Below are positions 1 through 6,364 of a DNA stretch of 21,610 nt, piece by piece. The translations under genes were made by a program, and so were the position numbers. Numbering within the stretch: the stretch's first letter is position 1; every line of letters starts with the position of its first letter. This DNA is from a virus. Location of the stretch: IMG/VR virus record IMGVR_UViG_3300025128_000400, positions 1 through 21,610 of that record; one strand, written 5' to 3'. The notes under the pieces were generated by a model. It was not told where the DNA came from. It ran no database searches and saw only the letters and a program-made list of their open reading frames with translations.

Positions 1-330
1 AGATAGATACCAACAATAATCTGCTACATCTGAATGTACTTGAGCAACATCTACGTCATCTCCAGTAGCCCCTACTGCTTTCCATTTAGGATTATTCGCA
101 GTAACAAAGTATTTCATTATTTCTATGATAGGAGTTATCCTATTTATAGTAAATGTTGGCATACCAGACTCTTCTAACATAGTTTTTTCGTCTTTAGTTA
201 GTTGTTCATTAAGATAAAAATCATATCCTTTCTGACTAACTGTTTGCCATCTTTGCCTATGAGAATTATTTGCCCTATCCCATAGTTGTTTATTTATTTG
301 GGCTTTCGTTTTTTTAGTTGTTCTTGCCAT
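1..330 (-). CDS. Portal protein, N-terminal part (partial at window edge)
   Basis: An open frame starts at the ATG complementary to 328-330 and runs off the left edge, giving the first 110 residues. The segment reads MPTFTINRITPIIEIMKY followed by a T-A-N-N-P-K-W-K-A-V-G stretch. This pattern, a short lead with a Trp and many Arg, then a 'P-x-x-T-I-N-x-x-x-P' signature and an Asn-rich region, is typical of P22-type portal proteins. The portal forms the dodecameric ring at the capsid vertex through which TerL pumps DNA and to which the tail attaches. Position agrees: it is the next gene but three downstream of TerL on the same strand. The preceding gene's stop codon directly abuts this start, and no clear Shine-Dalgarno is seen, so translation may be coupled. 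The assignment rests on pattern recognition of a fragment, so it is likely but not certain. Confidence 0.7.
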   Translation of the reverse strand, partial: MARTTKKTKAQINKQLWDRANNSHRQRWQTVSQKGYDFYLNEQLTKDEKTMLEESGMPTFTINRITPIIEIMKYFVTANNPKWKAVGATGDDVDVAQVHSDVADYCWYLS

Positions 331-705
331 TTATCGTTTAGAAATTGGGTCTTTTACTGGTGAACCTTTTTTAAATTTCGCTTTTTTAGTGCCTACACAT
401 TTACCCGAAACCCACTTGCCTCCTCTTTTACCACAAGTTGCCTTTGATACACCTTTGATAACATCACGAGCAATTATAGCAGTTCCAACATATGGAATCT
501 TCTTTGCAATTGATTTACCGATTGTTTTCTTAGCGACTGCTTTTTTAGCTGATGCACTCTTAGTCAATTTTTTTACCATTTTACGTTTTCTTGAAATTTT
601 TTCCAAGTATTCTTTATCTAATTTTGCCCGTCGCTTTCTTTTGGCTACAGCTTTTGACACTACCCGAATAACATAATCCTCAGTTGTTTTATCTAATTTT
701 GACAT
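331..705 (-). CDS. Lysine-rich small protein with CxKRGG...C C-terminus (paralogue 2)
   Basis: A 124-residue, strongly basic protein, unrecognised in function. The first 55 residues are Lys/Arg-rich. Residues about 62-90 form a Gly/Ile/Ala-rich stretch (KKIPYVGTAIIARDVIKG) that could be an amphipathic or membrane-seeking helix pair. Then comes a C-x-K-R-G-G-x-W-x-x-G-x-C motif and a basic tail. The same order and the same 11-residue Cys-to-Cys spacing occur in the protein at 1091-1483, so the two are probably duplicates. The start is supported by an AAAGGATTAAAACA sequence just before the ATG, almost identical to that before the other copy. It lies between the endolysin and the portal. Possible roles are a lysis helper (cationic, membrane-active) or a DNA-binding virion component; the sequence does not decide. 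Confidence 0.75.
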   Translation of the reverse strand: MSKLDKTTEDYVIRVVSKAVAKRKRRAKLDKEYLEKISRKRKMVKKLTKSASAKKAVAKKTIGKSIAKKIPYVGTAIIARDVIKGVSKATCGKRGGKWVSGKCVGTKKAKFKKGSPVKDPISKR

Positions 706-709
706 TGTT

Positions 710-1090
710 TTAATCCTTTATCTCCACATGAACTAGGTCATCAAATCTATTATCGTTAATATCTCCATCGGAATCCCAATCTCCACCCCAACGTATTTTA
801 ACACCCATTGCTTGACCTAATCCTCTTAACATTCCACCCATGTAGTGAAACATCTCCCTATCTTCCCAATCTATCGGGTAAGGAGCGAGGTCAACAGCTT
901 TTCCTTCTATGTGTTTGGAATACTTGGTTTTCGTTTTCCCTTGTGCTAATAATTGCTCCTGCCGCTCCTTACTCCGCAAACCTTCAATAATCGTCACATC
1001 CATAATTTTTATTAATTCATTAAGAACATTAACGAGTTTGGAATCAACGCCCTTTAATCTTTCTTTACTTCTTTTACCAAATTTATACAT
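710..1090 (-). CDS. Endolysin, L-alanyl-D-glutamate peptidase (M15, T5-type)
   Basis: A 126-residue single-domain peptidase resembling the phage T5 endolysin, which cuts the L-Ala-D-Glu bond of the peptidoglycan stem peptide. The zinc ligands of the M15 family are visible: H60 and D67 in SKHIEGKAVDLAP, and H121 in DLVHVE. The N-terminus (YKFGKRS) and a WGGDW segment also match the T5 type. Residues 104-112 (DWDSDGDIN) form a DxDxDG loop like an EF-hand, at the place where T5 endolysin has its calcium-binding loop, so activity may depend on Ca2+. There is no signal peptide, so a holin or another membrane-permeabilising protein is needed; the two flanking lysine-rich proteins are candidates. 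Its location between TerL and portal genes is unusual for a lysis gene. Confidence 0.88.
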   Translation of the reverse strand: MYKFGKRSKERLKGVDSKLVNVLNELIKIMDVTIIEGLRSKERQEQLLAQGKTKTKYSKHIEGKAVDLAPYPIDWEDREMFHYMGGMLRGLGQAMGVKIRWGGDWDSDGDINDNRFDDLVHVEIKD

Positions 1091-1483
1091 TTATTTTTTC
1101 TTCAAAGATTTTGCTTTAATACTTTTTGAAGTAATACAAAAACCTTTTTTATAAACCCCACCTCTTTTTTGACAAGCTGATTTAGCTTTCATTGATTTAC
1201 CAACTTTTTTAGCTCCTCTAGCAGCTCCTTTAGCAATTTCAGCAGCAGTTAAAACAGTAGCGACTGGGCCAATTTTTTTTAAACCTGCTTTTGCAATTGT
1301 TTTAATAGTTGATTTTCCAATTTTTTTAGCCATTTTTGGTTTCAGAATTTTACCTCTCTTTATGTCTTTTTTAAATTGTGAAGAAAGTTCTTTGGGTGTC
1401 CGTTTTTTTATTTCTTTATCTATATACCCTTTAAGAACTTTAGCCATCTTTTCACCTTCTTTTTCTGTATTTAATTTTGCCAT
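1091..1483 (-). CDS. Lysine-rich small protein with CxKRGG...C C-terminus (paralogue 1)
   Basis: A basic protein of 130 residues, function unknown. I place the start at the ATG complementary to 1481-1483 (MAKLNTEK), because it follows an AAGGATTAAAATA ribosome-binding region; the longer frame beginning at 1510 has no such signal. The N-terminal half is Lys-rich. Residues roughly 68-100 are rich in Gly, Ala, Ile and Val (KKIGPVATVLTAAEIAKGAA), and then comes C-x-K-R-G-G-x-Y-x-x-G-x-C with a basic tail. Length, layout and Cys spacing match the gene at 331-705, on the other side of the endolysin, so a gene duplication is likely. The start lies 11 bases after the TerL stop codon. A role in lysis or DNA condensation is only a guess. 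Confidence 0.75.
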   Translation of the reverse strand: MAKLNTEKEGEKMAKVLKGYIDKEIKKRTPKELSSQFKKDIKRGKILKPKMAKKIGKSTIKTIAKAGLKKIGPVATVLTAAEIAKGAARGAKKVGKSMKAKSACQKRGGVYKKGFCITSKSIKAKSLKKK

Positions 1484-1494
1484 TATTTTAATCC

Positions 1495-3063
1495 TTATGC
1501 TATTAACCAACTTTTCGCTTTTCTTTTTGGTTTAAACCAACTCTTTTTTTCCTTATCTTTTTTCATATTAGGAGGAAAAGCGTGTATTTGTGAGTAATAA
1601 AGGCTCTCAATTGTATCATCATGAGCCATTTTCGGGCCGAAAGTAAGAATTTCGTTGATTAAATCAAACATATTTTTCCTTAAATGCACCGTTCCTGTAC
1701 TAAAACGTGCCGAAAGTCCAGAATAAATGCGATTTCTTTTTTGTGTTCCGCCAGGTTTTTCTGGAATAACAGAAATATCAAACTTATTTAATCTTCTTCG
1801 TTCATCATTCAATGCTTGAAATATACTTCTATTCATTGCTACATCTTCTACAGTAGATGACATACAATTGTATTTTTGATGCAATTCTAATATCATATCT
1901 ACTACACCTTTTTTCCCAAGTATTTCTCCTGTGTCTGGATTTTTTGAACCTATTGTTGGAACACTTCTATGTCTTTCATATTCCAATACATACAATTCAT
2001 TGTTACCATCTATTGCTATGACAGTAATAACAGAGAAGTCACTATGCTTAGTATCAATGTCTGTTGCTGGGTCGCAACCAATGAATGTATTAACAGGTAT
2101 ATCATTATCATCCTTAACAATATAATTAATTCCATCTTCATGTTTATAATAACCTTCCCAATATCTTATGTGTTCTCTTCTCCATATAGCATCTTCTTTT
2201 GATTGTACTTCCATCATATATTCTTGATAAAATTTTTGAGGTTGTCCAGAATCAGCGTAAAATCTTTTCTTTTCTTGTATCTTTGATAATGGAAACCATC
2301 CTTGCCATAATGGAGTTTCTTCATCTAATAATGCTTTGTACGTTATAACCTTCCAAGCAAATTCTTTATTTTCTTTTTTTGCTTTAGCATGTTTGCCTAT
2401 TAATTGGTTTATAAATGAATCATAATGTACAGGAGTACCATTAACACGCAACCTACCAGTATGAGGTTCAATAGCAGGATAAACAACAGCAGTAACAAGG
2501 TTAGCGTTTTTATCTCTGGCTTCTTTCGTAATAGTATTGGCCTCATGCTCGAAGTCATCGAGTACGATAAGGTCGTATCTTTTATGTAGTTTCGCACCCC
2601 CTCTAATTCCTGCGACATTACTTTTACTAATGAGTTTACATCCATTTTTTAATTCTATATCCTCTTCTGTCCATTTTTTTCCTTTCATTGGGCCAAAATA
2701 ATATTTAATTGAATCATTGTTTTCTAAATGATATTTTATATAATCCATATTACCTACGCTAAGTTTCTGTGTAGCAGATACCCATGCATAGAATAAAAAG
2801 TTTTCTTTTGTTGAAAATACAAAATCTTTAATAATAGATGCTTTTGTAAGAACTGTCTTACCATGCCCTCTAGGAACAATAATTGCAGTTTGTTTGATAT
2901 TCTTATTATCTATTGCATCTGCAATCTCATAATGAAAAAATGGAGTTTCGGACCGCATAAAGTCATCTGGAAGAAATAACTTACCAAATGATATAAGGTC
3001 TTTATATGCTAATTGAAGAGTTTCTTCAGCTTTGCTTACGTTCTGACTGTTTATATTTGCCAT
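1495..3063 (-). CDS. terL: Terminase large subunit
   Basis: A 522-residue packaging motor with ATPase and nuclease domains. Walker A is PRGHGKT (residues 64-70), Walker B is LIVLDDFE (165-172), and the C-terminal RNase H-like nuclease shows D331 in FIGCDPA, E406 in TVEDV and D482/D483 in AHDDTIESL. This is the normal order and size for T4 gp17-like terminases. The enzyme cuts concatemeric DNA and drives it through the portal into the capsid. It sits downstream of the small subunit and upstream of the portal on the same strand, as in most tailed phages, though a phosphoesterase and two small genes separate TerS from TerL. The start overlaps the upstream gene by about 38 bases and has a poor Shine-Dalgarno, which suggests translational coupling. 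Confidence 0.95.
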   Translation of the reverse strand: MANINSQNVSKAEETLQLAYKDLISFGKLFLPDDFMRSETPFFHYEIADAIDNKNIKQTAIIVPRGHGKTVLTKASIIKDFVFSTKENFLFYAWVSATQKLSVGNMDYIKYHLENNDSIKYYFGPMKGKKWTEEDIELKNGCKLISKSNVAGIRGGAKLHKRYDLIVLDDFEHEANTITKEARDKNANLVTAVVYPAIEPHTGRLRVNGTPVHYDSFINQLIGKHAKAKKENKEFAWKVITYKALLDEETPLWQGWFPLSKIQEKKRFYADSGQPQKFYQEYMMEVQSKEDAIWRREHIRYWEGYYKHEDGINYIVKDDNDIPVNTFIGCDPATDIDTKHSDFSVITVIAIDGNNELYVLEYERHRSVPTIGSKNPDTGEILGKKGVVDMILELHQKYNCMSSTVEDVAMNRSIFQALNDERRRLNKFDISVIPEKPGGTQKRNRIYSGLSARFSTGTVHLRKNMFDLINEILTFGPKMAHDDTIESLYYSQIHAFPPNMKKDKEKKSWFKPKRKAKSWLIA

Positions 3064-3226
3064 CTAAATATTTACTAAACTTATCATCCAACTTTTGCAT
3101 TTCAATAAAATCATTCAATAATGTTTCTGTTATTCTAAGTCTTTCTGTAACAAATTGCAATTGAGTATATATACTTTGTATAGAACGTCTCATATCGTGT
3201 TTTGTTATTGTGTTTTTCTTTCTCAT
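3026..3226 (-). CDS. Small protein, predicted helical, upstream of TerL
   Basis: A 66-residue protein of unknown function. The central part (about residues 12-50) has regularly spaced Ile/Leu/Val between polar residues, as in a coiled coil, with a basic N-terminus (MRKKN) and a charged C-terminus. Its ATG overlaps the stop codon of the gene before it in an ATGA arrangement, and its 3' end overlaps the TerL start, so it is tightly embedded in the packaging operon. It could be a small packaging or assembly helper, but nothing in the sequence shows this. Confidence 0.65.
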   Translation of the reverse strand: MRKKNTITKHDMRRSIQSIYTQLQFVTERLRITETLLNDFIEMQKLDDKFSKYLDGKYKQSERKQS

Positions 3227-3432
3227 GCTCTCTCCATTTTTTCTGGTACTGGTAACATATCTATTATCTTGCGAATCCTAAGTATATCGTAATATGTTTT
3301 CGATGACATATCGTACAATATGTATTCTTGTTTTACATTGTTGTTTAATTTTTTTAATAATACAATAGCTTCATCTAATTCCATTTTGTCTGGAACATCG
3401 TCTAATGCATCATTCCATTTTTCTCTATTCAT
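3223..3432 (-). CDS. Small acidic/helical protein of the packaging operon
   Basis: A 69-residue protein of unknown function, with mixed charge and mainly helical character (a leucine-rich stretch around residues 18-36 and another after residue 48). The start codon overlaps the stop codon of the metallophosphoesterase gene (ATGA at 3429-3432) and its own stop overlaps the next gene in the same way. Such stop-start overlaps on both sides support a real, translationally coupled gene. No motif allows a function to be named. Confidence 0.65.
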   Translation of the reverse strand: MNREKWNDALDDVPDKMELDEAIVLLKKLNNNVKQEYILYDMSSKTYYDILRIRKIIDMLPVPEKMERA

Positions 3433-4502
3433 GATTTTCTTAAAAACTTTAAATACTCACAAGCAACTTCTGGATTAAATATTGTAGTTATTAATCTATT
3501 ATCATCGTCATCATATCTAGGGTCAATAATAGTAACTGGGCAATTGAATATATTCTTATCGTCTAGTCCTAATTTATCAGCATAATTATCCATTATTTTA
3601 AACGAGGCTACTTGCAATGCATGAGATATAAGTCCAGAAGCTGCATCTTTTAAAACTTGATAGCCACTAACATGAGTATGCCCGCAAGTTAAAATATGGT
3701 CTTTCCAACCCATCTGAGCTGCCTTTGCTACTCCATGAGCAGTATTCCACATTGAATTACCTTTAAATGTATGTCTTGCATTGACTGTTATCTCTTTACC
3801 ATTCGGGAATATTAGATTCATTCTAGCTCCGAATCTTTCATATAGTCCTTTATGGTCTCTCATTATAAATTCAAGAGGGTCTCCATCACCACTCCATACA
3901 TCATGGTTACCAGCTACTAGATATATCCAATTTAATTTATTTACAAAATATTCTGTAAGTCTCCATGATTCTTTTGCAGAAGTAGATTGTTGTCCATACA
4001 AGGCTTGCAATCTTCCTATCCAGTTGTTTTGTATGTCTCCTAAATTGCCAGCAAACATTCCTTCTGTATTATTAATTAAATCTATATACATTAATATTTG
4101 AGACAAATCTGTACCATCATCATCAACGTGAGGGTCTCCAAAATGAGCAATCCCTATTGGACCGTCAACATTTATATTAATATCTATTAATTTTCTACTT
4201 TCTTTTGATTTCTTTTTTTGTCTATATGCCTTTTTTCTGAAGTCTATTATCTCTTCTATTGGCATTAACTCTGGGTCTCTATCGGCAACTTTAAATGGAG
4301 ACTCTTCTACTATTGTAGGATTTAACGTTTTTCTACCGCAGGCATAACAACACCATTGTTGCTTTTTAGTTTCTTTATAATAACTGAATCCATCCTTTCT
4401 TATATTTCTAGCCCCACACTTAGGGCATCCAATGATGTTACCATCATCGTCTTTTCTAAATTCATCAACCGTTTGCTTAATTGTCGTGTTTGAGTTCCCC
4501 AT
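3429..4502 (-). CDS. Calcineurin-like metallophosphoesterase with N-terminal zinc finger
   Basis: A 357-residue protein with two parts. Residues 26-55 hold two Cys pairs (CPKC at 26-29 and C52/C55 in CCYACGRKT), a zinc-ribbon resembling those of transposase and nucleic-acid-binding proteins. From residue 116 the metallophosphoesterase motifs follow in order: GDPH (122-125), GNLGD (152-156), GNHD (198-201), a lone His in ARHTF (244) and GHTH (274-277). The family holds two metal ions and hydrolyses phosphodiesters or phosphomonoesters, including nucleases such as Mre11/SbcD. The zinc ribbon suggests DNA or RNA as the substrate (inference). It lies between the terminase subunit genes, so a role in DNA end processing during packaging is possible. 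A GAGGA ribosome-binding site precedes the start. Confidence 0.88.
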   Translation of the reverse strand: MGNSNTTIKQTVDEFRKDDDGNIIGCPKCGARNIRKDGFSYYKETKKQQWCCYACGRKTLNPTIVEESPFKVADRDPELMPIEEIIDFRKKAYRQKKKSKESRKLIDININVDGPIGIAHFGDPHVDDDGTDLSQILMYIDLINNTEGMFAGNLGDIQNNWIGRLQALYGQQSTSAKESWRLTEYFVNKLNWIYLVAGNHDVWSGDGDPLEFIMRDHKGLYERFGARMNLIFPNGKEITVNARHTFKGNSMWNTAHGVAKAAQMGWKDHILTCGHTHVSGYQVLKDAASGLISHALQVASFKIMDNYADKLGLDDKNIFNCPVTIIDPRYDDDDNRLITTIFNPEVACEYLKFLRKS

Positions 4503-5268
4503 TATCTTCCTCGGATATTTGATTTCTAGAAGCTCCTTCTAATTGTTCTTGTGAAAAACCTTCAAAAACACCAAGAAGACCTACTTCTTTTTGTTTGACA
4601 TTGTTGCCTGACGTTCCGACTATCTTACCTAGTTCCTTGACAGATTGCAATGTTATGTTATCATCTTCGCTATAATCAGCGAGATGCTTTAGTTTATTAA
4701 GAATGTACTCATGGTCTATTCCCAATCCTTTTGCGACATCCAATACGGATTTTTGTATCTCTTCCATTACTCTTTCCTGTTTTAATAAGACAGTTGCTTT
4801 TTTTCTTGCCTTTTGGTCGTTTATTTCCTTGTAAGCATTTTTATATGCCTCTACAGCTCCCATACCTACAACTACATTAGTAGCAAATTGCCTTTCTTTA
4901 TTGGTGACATTTTTTCTTTTATGTATTTGCTCGGATGTATTTTTTATTTTAGTGGAGAATGTATACCTATTTGGATGATTATCAAAGTCCGTATCCATTT
5001 TGGTAGATTCCTTATTAATAAAACTTCCGACAACCGTCCTAACCCACCCTTTAGCATAATTATAGTTTTTAGTATCCCCATGATGACTTACTCCGTTCTT
5101 TACTTTCAGCAATTGGACTATTCTATCATCGTCACTATATACCCAATCGTCTTGATTAGCTTTTCGCCAATCTGGATGAACTACAGTATTTGGATGTGTC
5201 TCTCTAAACTCGTCTATGTCTTCGTAGACATAATGTTTTACATTTTTAATTTTTCTTTTTTCTGCCAT
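4477..5268 (-). CDS. terS: Terminase small subunit (probable)
   Basis: A 263-residue protein whose middle part (about residues 120-215) resembles the Terminase_2 family of small subunits: a T-N-K-E-R-Q-F-A start, a G-A-V-E-A-Y-K-N-A-Y-K helix-turn-helix-like segment, then A-x-x-L-L-K-Q-x-x-V and a G-I-D-x-E-Y-I-L-N-K-L region. Small subunits recognise the packaging site and regulate TerL. The N-terminal 110 residues are an extra region with basic and Trp-containing stretches (HPDWRKANQDDW), longer than in typical small terminases, which may add DNA binding. It is upstream of TerL in the same operon, as expected. Its 3' end overlaps the phosphoesterase start by 26 bases. Confidence is good for the fold, moderate for the exact role. 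Confidence 0.75.
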   Translation of the reverse strand: MAEKRKIKNVKHYVYEDIDEFRETHPNTVVHPDWRKANQDDWVYSDDDRIVQLLKVKNGVSHHGDTKNYNYAKGWVRTVVGSFINKESTKMDTDFDNHPNRYTFSTKIKNTSEQIHKRKNVTNKERQFATNVVVGMGAVEAYKNAYKEINDQKARKKATVLLKQERVMEEIQKSVLDVAKGLGIDHEYILNKLKHLADYSEDDNITLQSVKELGKIVGTSGNNVKQKEVGLLGVFEGFSQEQLEGASRNQISEEDNGELKHDN

Positions 5269-5456
5269 CTTAATGTTGTTTCTGTTAGCAATAATACTTG
5301 AGCGGACAAATTATCTACTAATTCTCCTACTTCTTGTGGCACTAAATAAACCTCATCATCTATTTCTAAAGGAACTAGGTCTTTAGATAACCTTATTAAT
5401 ATTTTTTCTTGTTCAGATACCGAAAGGTTTGACAATCCTTCTATTAATTCTGACAT
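5238..5456 (-). CDS. Small acidic protein, first gene of the late minus-strand operon
   Basis: A 72-residue protein of unknown function and the first gene after the candidate late promoter. It is rich in Glu and Leu, with hydrophobic residues spaced as in amphipathic helices, and ends in a basic KKEKLKM tail. The ATG is preceded by AAAGGTG at a workable distance. Its last 31 bases overlap the terminase small subunit start, which supports translational coupling with packaging genes. No family recognised. Confidence 0.6.
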   Translation of the reverse strand: MSELIEGLSNLSVSEQEKILIRLSKDLVPLEIDDEVYLVPQEVGELVDNLSAQVLLLTETTLRWQKKEKLKM

Positions 5457-5567
5457 CTTTTATTACACCTTTATTTTATCCCGACCCAACCACCCATTAA
5501 GTTAAACTACAAGTCAATAGTATTCCAAGTAAAAACCCCAGTTATTATTAGAAAAAATTGTAGGATT

Positions 5568-5596
5568 TTGTTATGTAGCCTTTTTCCCATTATATA
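5568..5596 (+). promoter_or_regulatory. Candidate sigma-70 promoter for the early operon
   Basis: TTGTTA at 5568-5573 and TATATA at 5591-5596 are separated by exactly 17 bases, a sigma-70-like arrangement with 4 of 6 matches in each box. Transcription would start near 5603, inside the C5/G5 inverted repeat, leaving a leader of about 95 bases before the first early gene. The -10 box overlaps the -10 of the candidate opposite promoter, so the two could not be occupied at the same time. This rests on consensus matching in AT-rich DNA, where chance matches are common. Confidence 0.4.
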
Positions 5597-5617
5597 CCCC
5601 CTATATGGGGGATTTGC
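5589..5617 (-). promoter_or_regulatory. Candidate promoter for the late minus-strand operon
   Basis: Read on the minus strand, a perfect TATAAT lies at 5594-5589. The 17 bases upstream of it contain the whole C5/G5 inverted repeat, and the -35 position (5617-5612, GCAAAT) is a poor match. A good -10, a bad -35 and a palindrome in the spacer region are what one would expect of a promoter that needs an activator, or one that is blocked by a repressor, until late infection. That interpretation is inference. Confidence 0.35.
5597..5611. repeat. Inverted repeat CCCCC-TATAT-GGGGG, possible operator
   Basis: Five C and five G bases flank TATAT, standing out in very AT-rich DNA. It lies inside the spacer of the candidate late promoter and at the predicted start site of the early one. 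It could be a protein-binding site that switches between the two directions, or an RNA hairpin at the very 5' end of early transcripts. Confidence 0.5.
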
Positions 5618-5618
5618 T

Positions 5619-5640
5619 AAATAACTTTTTAGTTATTTTT
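5619..5640 (+). terminator. Weak AT-rich hairpin followed by T residues (attenuator-like)
   Basis: AAATAACT (5619-5626) and AGTTATTT (5631-5638) can form an 8-bp stem with a TTTT loop, followed by two more T. With one G-C pair it is weak for a terminator. It lies in the leader of the early transcript and might slow polymerase, or be a protein site. Confidence 0.25.
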
Positions 5641-5696
5641 CATTTTGATTATTATTTTAATAATTAATTAACTAGTCATAATAAGGAGAATATATT

Positions 5697-5960
5697 ATGA
5701 GTTTATTACCTACACCTAAGAAGGTGCTTGAAGTTGCTGATAGAGCTGAGAATAAGTATCTTGATGCGTTGGAGAATGCTCCAGTCAAACGTGGATGGAA
5801 TAGAACGTTTGGTATTTCAATACCTAGTAAGTATGATGCTGTTAAAGAATACAATGAGACTATGAAAGGTCTTCAAGAGTTCTGTGAGAGTCGTGGTTAT
5901 AAAGGTATCATTGAACCTAAAGAAGAAGAGCAACCAGTTAAACGTATGAAGGTAGAGTAG
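5697..5960 (+). CDS. First early protein, unknown function
   Basis: An 87-residue charged, largely helical protein and the first gene of the early arm. It has a basic middle (VKRGWNRTFGISIPSKYD) and an acidic to basic tail (EPKEEEQPVKRMKVE). The ATG follows a strong AAGGAG. A strong hairpin with a T-run overlaps its stop codon, so it may be expressed at higher level than the genes after it. First early phage genes often encode host-takeover proteins, but no motif supports a specific role. Confidence 0.75.
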   Translation: MSLLPTPKKVLEVADRAENKYLDALENAPVKRGWNRTFGISIPSKYDAVKEYNETMKGLQEFCESRGYKGIIEPKEEEQPVKRMKVE

Positions 5961-5983
5961 GCTTATGCCTACTTTACTTTTAA
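5952..5983 (+). terminator. Rho-independent terminator after the first early gene
   Basis: GTAGAGTAGGC (5952-5962) pairs with GCCTACTTTAC (5967-5977), an 11-bp stem with one G.U pair and a TTAT loop, followed by TTTT. The stop codon (5958-5960) is inside the stem. Because the early genes continue on the same strand, this must be leaky, antiterminated, or followed by another promoter. Confidence 0.7.
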
Positions 5984-6145
5984 TTATATTACACTTAACT
6001 GTGTGATGTAGAGTGTGCAACTGCTCAAGTGTCGTAAGAATAAGACGTGTATCTACTAAATAATAGAAAGTCTAACATACAGACAACAGGGATTATTACT
6101 TCTATTTTTACGATAACTTGGGTATTAACTTTTGTAGGAGAAATT
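5982..6145 (+). ncRNA. Intergenic structured region 1, possible pseudoknot
   Basis: This gap of about 165 bases has no convincing gene. ACACTT (5991-5996) can pair with AAGTGT (6027-6032), and GTAGA (6008-6012) with TCTAC (6052-6056); these two cross, giving a pseudoknot. A separate hairpin AATAGAA/TTCTATT (6062-6068 with 6100-6106) encloses GTCT/AGAC (6070-6073 with 6081-6084). The stems are short, so chance is possible. An open frame beginning with GTG at 6047 runs into the next gene, but has no ribosome-binding site. Confidence 0.3.
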
Positions 6146-6283
6146 ATGTTTACAATTAAAGAATTACAAGATAGAGTACCAGACTTAATTGGTAAGGTTT
6201 ATACGGAAGGAACAGTTACTGTGATTGAGATTAATCATGGTCGTATAAAGATAATGCCAAAGCATCGTAAGCCTGGAAAGTAA
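6146..6283 (+). CDS. Small early protein, 45 residues
   Basis: A short protein of unknown function, MFTIKELQDRVPDLIGKVY to a basic end KIMPKHRKPGK. The start at 6146 is chosen because it follows GTAGGAG at the right distance; the same frame is open further upstream to 6047 but without a ribosome-binding site. Its centre (VYTEGTVTVIEINHGRIKI) looks like beta strands. It is bounded on both sides by gaps with candidate RNA structures. Confidence 0.6.
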   Translation: MFTIKELQDRVPDLIGKVYTEGTVTVIEINHGRIKIMPKHRKPGK

Positions 6284-6360
6284 GAAATACCCGCGTCCAA
6301 CAGCCGTTGAAGTCATACATATGGTGAGGTGTAAGACGGGAATTTTTCAACATAGGAGAG
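6284..6360 (+). ncRNA. Structured region 2: H-type pseudoknot before gene at 6365
   Basis: CCC (6290-6292) and GTC (6295-6297), with a 2-base bulge, pair with GACGGG (6335-6340). GTTGAA (6306-6311) lies in the loop of that stem and pairs with TTCAAC (6346-6351), beyond it. The two stems cross as in a classic H-type pseudoknot. CAAC (6298-6301) can also pair with GTTG (6306-6309), giving a competing hairpin. The last stem ends four bases before the AGGAG of the next gene, so a role in controlling its translation is possible. Confidence 0.4.
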
Positions 6361-6364
6361 TATT

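Larger units (their letters stand above)
5457..5696. promoter_or_regulatory. Divergent control region between late and early arms
   Basis: These 240 bases without a gene separate the leftward late operon from the rightward early operon. They hold candidate promoters for both directions, a C5/G5 inverted repeat and an AT-rich hairpin, each listed separately. The stretch nearest the early genes (5640-5690) is almost pure A/T and could be easily melted. Nothing coding was seen. The remainder (5457-5565) shows no clear repeat or structure. Confidence 0.6.

Noticed and set aside
4813-5301. Plus-strand open frame of 162 codons opposite the terminase small subunit
   Set aside because: It is antisense to a well-supported gene and lacks a ribosome-binding site; hydrophobic composition follows from the reverse complement of charged codons.
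5640-5690. AT-rich stretch as a replication origin
   Set aside because: No iterons or DnaA-box-like repeats were seen; AT-richness alone in such a genome is not evidence.
6047-6145. N-terminal extension of the small gene at 6146, giving 78 residues with a hydrophobic segment
   Set aside because: It would begin with GTG without ribosome-binding site, while ATG 6146 has a good one.
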